Shown here: positions 22,339-29,571 of the stretch, one piece after another
Position numbering within the stretch: position 1 is the first letter of the stretch
Layout of the letters: each line of letters starts with the position of its first letter
Assembly (NCBI GenBank): GCA_022340805.1
Contig: JAJDNF010000072.1
Coordinates: forward strand, 1 to 64,000
DNA length: 64,000 nt
Reading direction: 5' to 3'
Origin: Chromatiaceae bacterium
GTDB taxonomy: Bacteria > Pseudomonadota > Gammaproteobacteria > Chromatiales > Chromatiaceae
Notes under the pieces: model-generated
Told to the model about the DNA's origin: nothing
Seen by the model: the letters and a program-made list of their open reading frames with translations, nothing else
Database searches by the model: none
Made by a program: the position numbers and the translations under genes

Positions 22339-23601
22339 TCACAGCCTGACCTCGGCCGAGGCCACCAGTCGTGGCGTCAGCAGTTCATCCGGCAGCTTGC
22401 CCTTCATGTTCGCCTTGATCGGCGGCAGCAACAGGTCGTACAGCGCCTCGGCCCTGACGATGCTTGTGCCCGGCTGGAGCGGGATGTCGTACTCGAGGGT
22501 GCGCACCTCGTTGGGCTTCAGACGCGTATCCGACAGCACCTGGGTTGCCTTGGGCGGCGAGGTCGGTTTGCCCGCCTCGTCACCCAGGGTGTACCAGAAG
22601 GCCGCCTTCGGGTCGTCCTTGATCGGGTGCACCTGGTAGTTCTTCCACAGCATCTGGCCATCCTTGTCGTAGGTCGCGACGCGGATGAAGAAGTTGCGGA
22701 ACGGCGCACCGGTCGGATAGGCATGCGGCAGGCGATTGCGCACGGTCAAGGTGACCTTCATCGTGTCGCCTTCGCGCTTGGTGTCCATGCTCATCGCGAT
22801 GCCGCGCGTGATCATCTTGGCGTCATGGCCGCCGGCCATGCGGTGATCAGGGATGCTGACTGTTTCCCCGGGGACGATCTGACCGTCCTTGAGCTTGGGT
22901 ACCGTCACGATCGACATATGACAGGCCTGGCAGCTGACGAAATTCTTGCCAGTGCGGTACTCGTTGCCGGTGCGGCACAGCGGCGTGCCATGCGGGTTGC
23001 TGCGCTTTTCGTGGCAGCCCATGCAGGCGTCGTTGCTCTTGAACAGTTCCGACTTGTTGCCCTGCATCGGCACCGGGTGATGCACCGGCGTCGGCCATTT
23101 CGCATCTTCCGGGGTCCGCTCGGTCGTGTAGCTGATGCCCGAGGGGCCATACAGGCTCGCGGTATCCATCTCGTAGGCGTCGGTGCCATACAGCGGCTTG
23201 CCGTCTGCGCTGTCGGTTCCCTTGAACGCACTGAACGAATGGCAGGTCGTGCAGCCGACGCCCTGCGCATAGGCCTGCTTGGCGTCGAGCTTGGTCTTGC
23301 CCTCCATCGCCGCGACCGGGGCATGGCACTTCAGGCACACCGGATATTTCCCGTTGCCCGCCTTGACACCCTCCTGGGTCGGATCACCCACCACGTTCTT
23401 GTAGAAGGCACCGTGGATCGGATCCCTTACTGCGGAGCTGTTGGCGTGCATCGATCCGGACCACTGCACATAGATCTCCTCGTGGCACTTCATACAAGAT
23501 GTCGGATCGACATGCTGGACCGGCTCTGCGGCACCCGCCGTGGAGAGGTAACAAAATGTGGCCGAGCAAATGCCCGCCATCCAACGAAAGACTGGCGACA
23601 T
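22339..23601 (-). CDS. Pentaheme c-type cytochrome, cytochrome c-554-like N-terminus
   Basis: Signal peptide; CMKCHEEIYVQWSGSMHANS, CLKCH, CTTCH, CMGCH, CQACH. Confidence 0.87.
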   Translation of the reverse strand: MSPVFRWMAGICSATFCYLSTAGAAEPVQHVDPTSCMKCHEEIYVQWSGSMHANSSAVRDPIHGAFYKNVVGDPTQEGVKAGNGKYPVCLKCHAPVAAMEGKTKLDAKQAYAQGVGCTTCHSFSAFKGTDSADGKPLYGTDAYEMDTASLYGPSGISYTTERTPEDAKWPTPVHHPVPMQGNKSELFKSNDACMGCHEKRSNPHGTPLCRTGNEYRTGKNFVSCQACHMSIVTVPKLKDGQIVPGETVSIPDHRMAGGHDAKMITRGIAMSMDTKREGDTMKVTLTVRNRLPHAYPTGAPFRNFFIRVATYDKDGQMLWKNYQVHPIKDDPKAAFWYTLGDEAGKPTSPPKATQVLSDTRLKPNEVRTLEYDIPLQPGTSIVRAEALYDLLLPPIKANMKGKLPDELLTPRLVASAEVRL

Positions 23602-23709
23602 GTGAATCTCCTTTGGTTTGGCGCTTTTTCTTTATTAGGTGCCGTGCGAAAAACCACGACCGTTTATTTCTATTTTTGCAATCCAAGCACAATGGGCAAA
23701 CGGATGCTT

Positions 23710-23815
23710 TGATCTGGGTTAAAGAGCAAAGCACGCTGCATCGCATTGCAGCAGCCAGCTGCGCCAAACGCGGATCATCGCCAACGGACGCCCTGATCTA
23801 AGTTAAATTGCAAAG
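23710..23815. promoter_or_regulatory. Two direct-repeat FNR/Crp-family-like boxes between divergent redox operons
   Basis: TGATCTggGTTAAAgagCAAAG (23710-23731) and TGATCTaaGTTAAAttgCAAAG (23794-23815); the first is preceded by T, giving TTGATCTGGGTTAA. Confidence 0.5.
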
Positions 23816-23967
23816 TGAGCTTCATAGTCGTTCGGCAGCCACCGGCTCAAAAAGCGCATCGTCGACAGACATTGAACACCGGCTCGAGGAAATACCCAGG
23901 CTCCGATTGACCTGGAACATAACAACCGCATTGCTCGCTTGGAGCGCCGAGTTAGGCGAGTTAGTCT

Positions 23968-26874
23968 TTGGTTATGTGGTTGTATTCATGTTTTATTGGT
24001 CTAACGGTGCTGTTATCAGCGGCGGTTTCCGCGACCGAATTGCAGGACCCCTGGCAGCATGTCCCCAAACGGGGCCCACATACCGACCACAGCACCTTCT
24101 ACAGGGGGTCGTTCAAGGATGGCCCTTCCGTGACCCGCGCCTGCCTCGAATGCCACCCAAAGGCCGCCAAGGACATCATGCAGACCGCGCACTGGACCCT
24201 GCTCAGTGACGAGGTGCAGGTCCCCGGGCATGAACAGCCGGTGCGCATCGGCAAGCGCAATCTGATCAATAACTTCTGCATCGGCATCAAGTCCAACTGG
24301 CCAGGCTGCACCAGCTGCCACATCGGCTTCGGCTGGAAAGACGACACCTTCGACCTCAACGATGAAAGCCTGGTCGACTGCCTGGTCTGCCATGATCGCA
24401 GCGGCACGTACCACAAGGATGCCGGGGATGCTGGGCTGCCGGCAGCGGATGTCGATCTGCTCGCGGTGGCCAAGAGCGTCGGTCTCCCGACACGCGGCAA
24501 TTGCGGCGCCTGCCACTTCACAGCGGGCGGCGGCAACGCAGTGAAGCACGGCGACCTCGACGAGAGCCTGCTGTTCCCGAGTCCCGAGATCGACGTGCAT
24601 ATGGGCAGGCTCGGGTTTCAGTGCATCGACTGTCATCAGGCCGAAGACCACCTGCCCCCCGGGCGCCTGCTCACGGTAAGTGTGGACGACAAGAACCGCC
24701 TGGAATGCACGCAGTGCCACCAGGGCGGCGCGATTCACAAGGACCGTCGCATCGATGGCCATACCGATCGCGTAGCCTGCCAGACCTGCCACATCCCGCT
24801 GATGTCGGTGAAGGAAGGCACCAAGATGAGCTGGGACTGGTCGCAGGCCGGCCAGGATCTGCCGATCACCAACGAACACCTGTATCTGAAGATCAAGGGC
24901 CGTTTTACCTGGGTGAAGGGCGCCCAGCCGGAATACGCCTGGTACAACGGCACCGGCAGGCGTTACCTCCTCGGTGACAAGATCGACCCCGAAAAGGTCA
25001 CCGAGATCGCCGCGCCGCAGGGCGACCGCAATGACGAGAAGGCGAAGATCTTCCCGTTCAAGATCCACCGCGGCAGGCAGGCCTACGATACGCAATACCG
25101 GCATTTCATCCTGCCGCATGTGTTTGGCGAAAAGGGCTTCTGGACGCAATTCGACTGGGACGATGCGTTGCGCATCGGCTCCGAGGTCAGCGGTCTGCCA
25201 TTCAGCGGCAAATACGACTTTGCGCCGACCGAGATGTACCTGCCGCAGAACCACATGGTGGTGGCCAAGGAAAAGGCGTTGCAGTGCCCTGACTGCCATG
25301 GTGAGGGGGGACGCATGAACTGGACCGCGCTGGGCTATGCCGGCGACCCGGTCGTTCGCAGCACGCTCGCGCATGAGCCCATTCCACTGCTCGACGCAGA
25401 CGGCGAACTGGTTTACGACTCGGGCGGCCCGCTGTCCACGGCGATGACCTGCAGCCAGTGCCACGAAATCGAGGACGACGCGTTTGTTGCCACCCACGCC
25501 TACCACTCGACGGTCAAGGCCGCGGAGCTGACCGCGGAACGGCGCGTACTGATGCAGCAGGGCCCGCGGCTGCCTGACGACGAAGATCAGCAGATGAACT
25601 GCTTTCTGTGCCACCTCGCCAGGCCGAATATCGCCGAATGGCAGGACGCGATCAGCACAGGCAAGCCGGAATGGGCGGTGTCTGCGACCCTGATCGGCAG
25701 CGGGATGCTGCAGCGTTCACCGGAGGGATATGCGTGGAATCCCGATATCGTCGAAGACGACATGGTGCAGGTGTCCATGGCCTACCCAGGGCCATCACAA
25801 TGCGGCAATTGCCATGGCCTGGTACATACGGACAAGACACCACTGGTGATGGAACTCGGCTCGGACAAGAACTGGGGCACCGAGACGACCGGCCAGATCT
25901 TTTCCGCGCAGCCGATGCGTGTGTCGGGACTCAATTTCAGCGACAAAGACCAGCTCGGCCGCGCCTGGGACCTGCACGCGCAGCGCCTGGTCGAGTGCCG
26001 CGATTGTCATTACGCCAAGACACCGCCGGCCCACCTGCTCGGCGGCGATGCCGAGGCGCCCCAGACCTCTGCGGTTGAGGGACTGCGCAGCTGTAACAGC
26101 TGCCACACCGGGATGCAGGGGCACGACTGGCTCCCCGAACAACAGAAGCATTTTGCCGCAGTGGCCTGCGAATCCTGCCATGTGCCGCAGATCCATCTGC
26201 CGGCTCGCAAACAGGTCGACGCCAGTGTCGTTACGCCGACCGGAGACTATGTGCTGCGCTATCGGGGCCTCGAGCAGGGTCAGGCAGACGACCTGGCGCA
26301 TGCCTACTCCACTGGCTACCGGCCCCTGCTGCTGAAGAGGCCCGGTGCGGATGGCGCAGCGCGGTTTGCGCCAATGAATCTGGTCAGCCGCTGGTACTGG
26401 CTCGATGCCGACAGCCAAACAGAGGTCGACAAGGAACTGCTCAAGCGTGTCTGGCTGGTCGATGGGGACTATCGTCCGCAAATCATCGCAGCCTTTGACA
26501 GCAACCAGGACCGCACCCTGGACGAGTCCGAGTTGCGCCTGGACAGCGAGTCGAAGGTCGAGCTGATCCGCGCCCTGCTGATCGAACAGGGCGTGAGCGA
26601 GCCGGTGCTGCAGGCCGAGATCCGCGCGTTCCATCTGCATCACAGCGTAGCCCTCGACGAGGCGACCCGTGATTGCCAGCGGTGTCACAACGACAGCAAG
26701 GACGTCGTTTTCGATCTGGCCGACTATCTGCCTGGCGGCGTCCTGCCGAGTGTCTTTAACGGGGTTTCCGAATCGTTGAAGAGCCAGTGGCGGCTGTCCG
26801 CTGACGGCAGCCTGAAACTGGTGCAGCCGAGACCGCTTGCCAAGACCCCGGTGAAAACGAAGGAGAAGCCCTGA
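23968..26874 (+). CDS. Pentadecaheme c-type cytochrome: OTR-like octaheme domain fused to a 7-heme domain with EF-hand-like loop
   Basis: 15 CXXCH motifs; GKRNLINNFCIGIKSNWPGCTSCHIGFGWKDDTFDLNDESLVDCLVCHDRSGTYHK resembles the octaheme tetrathionate reductase family; DSNQDRTLDESE EF-hand-like loop. Confidence 0.87.
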   Translation: MVMWLYSCFIGLTVLLSAAVSATELQDPWQHVPKRGPHTDHSTFYRGSFKDGPSVTRACLECHPKAAKDIMQTAHWTLLSDEVQVPGHEQPVRIGKRNLINNFCIGIKSNWPGCTSCHIGFGWKDDTFDLNDESLVDCLVCHDRSGTYHKDAGDAGLPAADVDLLAVAKSVGLPTRGNCGACHFTAGGGNAVKHGDLDESLLFPSPEIDVHMGRLGFQCIDCHQAEDHLPPGRLLTVSVDDKNRLECTQCHQGGAIHKDRRIDGHTDRVACQTCHIPLMSVKEGTKMSWDWSQAGQDLPITNEHLYLKIKGRFTWVKGAQPEYAWYNGTGRRYLLGDKIDPEKVTEIAAPQGDRNDEKAKIFPFKIHRGRQAYDTQYRHFILPHVFGEKGFWTQFDWDDALRIGSEVSGLPFSGKYDFAPTEMYLPQNHMVVAKEKALQCPDCHGEGGRMNWTALGYAGDPVVRSTLAHEPIPLLDADGELVYDSGGPLSTAMTCSQCHEIEDDAFVATHAYHSTVKAAELTAERRVLMQQGPRLPDDEDQQMNCFLCHLARPNIAEWQDAISTGKPEWAVSATLIGSGMLQRSPEGYAWNPDIVEDDMVQVSMAYPGPSQCGNCHGLVHTDKTPLVMELGSDKNWGTETTGQIFSAQPMRVSGLNFSDKDQLGRAWDLHAQRLVECRDCHYAKTPPAHLLGGDAEAPQTSAVEGLRSCNSCHTGMQGHDWLPEQQKHFAAVACESCHVPQIHLPARKQVDASVVTPTGDYVLRYRGLEQGQADDLAHAYSTGYRPLLLKRPGADGAARFAPMNLVSRWYWLDADSQTEVDKELLKRVWLVDGDYRPQIIAAFDSNQDRTLDESELRLDSESKVELIRALLIEQGVSEPVLQAEIRAFHLHHSVALDEATRDCQRCHNDSKDVVFDLADYLPGGVLPSVFNGVSESLKSQWRLSADGSLKLVQPRPLAKTPVKTKEKP

Positions 26875-26876
26875 CC

Positions 26877-27416
26877 ATGTCGCCACGACGCCCGTCGGAA
26901 CGCTACTGGAATCCGTACCTTGCCGGAACGCTGTTGGGCATTCTGCTGTTCCTGACATTCTTCTTGACCGGTCATGGACTGGGATCTTCCGGTGGCATCG
27001 ATCGTATCGTGGTCGCGCTGGAGGATCTGGTGGTGCCACGCCACGTGGACACCACGCCCTACCTGGCCGCAATGGCCGGCGGCGAACGCAACCCGCTGGA
27101 TCACTGGGTCGTATGGCAGGTGGTGGGCATCCTGGCTGGGGGATTCGTGTCCGGCTGGCTGCACGGCAGGGTGCGCGTTGAAACGCGCCACGGCCCACGC
27201 ATCACCGCGCGGACACGCTGGGGCATGGCCTTCTTTGGCGGCATCCTGATGGGCTATGGCGCACGCATGGCGCGCGGCTGCACGTCGGGGCAGGCGCTCA
27301 GTGGCGGGGCGGTCCTGTCGGTGGGCAGCTACGCCTTCTGGCTGGCGGTATTCGTCGGGGGCTTTCTGCTCGCCCGGTTCGTGAGACGCCTGTGGCAGCC
27401 GGGAGGGTCCGCGTGA
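26877..27416 (+). CDS. YeeE/YedE-family membrane protein (sulfur transport-like), first half
   Basis: GILMGYGARMARGCTSGQALSGGAVLSVGSYAFW signature, multi-TM. Confidence 0.82.
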   Translation: MSPRRPSERYWNPYLAGTLLGILLFLTFFLTGHGLGSSGGIDRIVVALEDLVVPRHVDTTPYLAAMAGGERNPLDHWVVWQVVGILAGGFVSGWLHGRVRVETRHGPRITARTRWGMAFFGGILMGYGARMARGCTSGQALSGGAVLSVGSYAFWLAVFVGGFLLARFVRRLWQPGGSA

Positions 27417-28012
27417 TGGGCCCCTTGGAACTCACTGCAATGGTCGGCGAGGTCGGCGCCTGGATCGTCTATCTGCTGATCGGCTTCGCGTTCGGCTTCA
27501 TCCTCGAGTCCGCGGGATTCGGTGATTCGCGGCGCCTCGCCGCGCAGTTCTACTGGCGCGACCTGTCGGTCATGCAGGTGATGTTCACCGGGATCATGGT
27601 GGCGATGGTGCTGATCTTCTGGGCGACCGCGCTGGGCTGGCTCGATTACGAGGAGGTCTGGGTCAACCCGACCTATGTCTGGCCGGGCATTGTCGGTGGG
27701 CTGATCATGGGCGCAGGCTTCATCTTCGGTGGCTTCTGCCCCGGAACCTCGCTGGTCGGCGCCGCGACCCTGAAACTGGATGCGATCTGGTTCGTGGCCG
27801 GGGCCGCTGTGGGCATCCATGGCTTCGGCGAGACGGTCGCGTTGTTCAACGATTTCTGGCATTCGAGCTTTCTCGGGCGGCTGACGCTGCAGGACTGGCT
27901 GGGACTGCCGACCGGTGTCGTGGTCCTCGGGCTGGTGAGTATCGGGATCGTGGTGCTGTGGGCTGCAGAGCTTCTGCGCCGACGCCTGTATGGTGACGCC
28001 GATGAAGGCTAG
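27416..28012 (+). CDS. YeeE/YedE-family membrane protein, second half
   Basis: LIMGAGFIFGGFCPGTSLVGAATLKLDA; ATG overlaps the stop codon of the upstream gene. Confidence 0.82.
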   Translation: MGPLELTAMVGEVGAWIVYLLIGFAFGFILESAGFGDSRRLAAQFYWRDLSVMQVMFTGIMVAMVLIFWATALGWLDYEEVWVNPTYVWPGIVGGLIMGAGFIFGGFCPGTSLVGAATLKLDAIWFVAGAAVGIHGFGETVALFNDFWHSSFLGRLTLQDWLGLPTGVVVLGLVSIGIVVLWAAELLRRRLYGDADEG

Positions 28013-28643
28013 CCGTCTGCACGCCCTGGGCGCCGCGGTGCTGCTGCTGGCAGCGGCCGCGCTGGCCTGGCACGGGCAGCCCACACCGAGCGAAAAATGG
28101 CGATTTCTAGCCGCGCAGCTCGAACCCAGGCTGACCGAACGACAGGTCTATATCGATCCGGCCGAACTGATGGGCCTGATGCATGATGACTATGTCGACC
28201 TGTTCATCATCGACCTGCGCGACGAGCGCGACTGGAACCTGTTCCACCTGTGGGGCGCCGAGCGCATCCCGCCGCAGGCGCTGTCCGCTCACTGGAAGCG
28301 CTTTGCGAACCTGGGCGAAAACGGCGTGATCGTTTTTGTCGGCAACGATGAGGCCATTGCGACCGATGCATGGAAACAGGCCATGGCCGCCGCATCCAGA
28401 CCCAACGCCTATATCCTCGCCGGCGGCATCAATCGCTGGCTGCGCGAATTCTCGCCGGACAGCGACGCCAATGCGCCGCCTGCCGCTGGCGTCCCCGACG
28501 AGAACCTGCGCTTCCCGTTGAAATGGGCCCTCGGTGCGCGCCATCCTGCCTCGCTGCCCGACCCGCATCAGACGGGGACGCACAGTTTCACCAGGAAAGT
28601 GAGGCTGCAGAAGCGCGTCGTGAAAAAAGGCGGTTGCGGCTGA
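28002..28643 (+). CDS. Secreted rhodanese-fold protein lacking the active-site Cys
   Basis: LFIIDLRDERDWNLFHLWGAERIPP..VIVFVGNDEAIATDAW..AYILAGGINRWL; C-terminal KKGGCG. Confidence 0.78.
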   Translation: MKASRLHALGAAVLLLAAAALAWHGQPTPSEKWRFLAAQLEPRLTERQVYIDPAELMGLMHDDYVDLFIIDLRDERDWNLFHLWGAERIPPQALSAHWKRFANLGENGVIVFVGNDEAIATDAWKQAMAAASRPNAYILAGGINRWLREFSPDSDANAPPAAGVPDENLRFPLKWALGARHPASLPDPHQTGTHSFTRKVRLQKRVVKKGGCG

Positions 28644-28681
28644 CAGCCGGCCGCTATCTGCAAACACTGCGAAGGCGTAAT

Positions 28682-28695
28682 TTGATACCGGTCAA
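28682..28695. promoter_or_regulatory. FNR/ANR-like box upstream of the tetraheme cytochrome
   Basis: TTGATACCGGTCAA, ~127 nt upstream of the proposed ATG at 28822. Confidence 0.6.
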
Positions 28696-28821
28696 GCAGA
28701 GCCGGCTATCACTTTTCCTTGGCCGTGTTCTCGTGTAGAAATGATCGCTATGGAACGATACTCAGATCACCGGGACGGTGTTGAGGTCGGATTCTCTGGC
28801 TGTTCAAAATGGAGAAAGACG

Positions 28822-29208
28822 ATGCCTGGTTTCAAATCGATGCTAATCAGCCTGATGCTGCTACCGCTGCTGGTCAATGCGGCGGACACGGTTCCAGCCG
28901 ACAAGGCGGTAATTCAATTTCAGACGAAGACGGGTGTCATCACCTTCAACCACGAATTGCACGCCACGCTGCGCACCAGTCAATGCGAGAGCTGCCATCA
29001 CACCCACGAGGCCGGCAAGCCCTTCCAGAAGTGTGAAGATTGTCATAAAGCCAAAGATACACCGGTGGCAGGCCTCTCAGTGGTCGCACCCAAGAGCTCA
29101 AAGGCCTATCACGTGAAGTGCAAGGGTTGTCACGAATACACGCTCAAAGAGCTGGACAAGCCGGCCGGACCAACGAAATGCAAGCTCTGCCATATCAAGG
29201 CTGAATGA
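28822..29208 (+). CDS. Small tetraheme cytochrome c (class III c3/c7-like)
   Basis: Signal peptide MPGFKSMLISLMLLPLLVNA; CESCHHTH, CEDCH, CKGCH, CKLCH. Confidence 0.88.
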   Translation: MPGFKSMLISLMLLPLLVNAADTVPADKAVIQFQTKTGVITFNHELHATLRTSQCESCHHTHEAGKPFQKCEDCHKAKDTPVAGLSVVAPKSSKAYHVKCKGCHEYTLKELDKPAGPTKCKLCHIKAE

Positions 29209-29254
29209 CCCCGACGCTCGGCACCGGCGTCAACGGCCGGCGGACGCGTTTCCC

Positions 29255-29278
29255 GACCCCGCCCCGGCGGGGTCTTTT
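29255..29278 (+). terminator. Rho-independent terminator after the tetraheme cytochrome
   Basis: gaccccgccccggcggggtctttt hairpin plus T-tract. Confidence 0.75.
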
Positions 29279-29290
29279 GGTTCTGGAACT

Positions 29291-29378
29291 CACGTAGGGT
29301 GCATTGGGCGCGAACCGTAATGCACCGGCTTGCGGTGGTGTGCGGTGCAATACGCTTCGCTATCGCACCCTGCGGTCA
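29291..29378. repeat. REP/MITE-like 88-nt repeat, copy 1
   Basis: cacgtagggtgcattgggcg...tatcgcaccctgcggtca; contains palindromes GGTGCATT..AATGCACC and GGTGCAATA..TATCGCACC. Confidence 0.8.
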
Positions 29379-29434
29379 GGTTTTCATCATCTAGCTTGCC
29401 GTCCGGTACCGGTCGGCGCTGCGGCGATTCGACC

Positions 29435-29522
29435 CACGTAGGGTGCATTGGGCGCAAGCCATAATGCACCGGCTTGCGTTGGTGTGCGGTGCAATACGCT
29501 TCGCTATGGCACCCTGCGGTCA
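29435..29522. repeat. REP/MITE-like 88-nt repeat, copy 2
   Basis: Near-identical direct repeat of 29291-29378, same length, offset 144 nt. Confidence 0.8.
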
Positions 29523-29571
29523 TCGTGGGGACGTGCGAGGCGATGCCCCGTTAAAGGCAGCGCCCCCCATA

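Noticed and set aside
24016-25614. 532-aa minus-strand ORF antisense to the 15-heme cytochrome
   Set aside because: Cytochrome frame has 15 heme motifs, signal peptide and family-like motifs; the antisense frame has none.
29290-29523. 77-aa ORF with internal repeat TAGCxSEAYCTAHxRKPVHYG
   Set aside because: Produced by translation of the two 88-nt palindromic repeat copies, not a gene.
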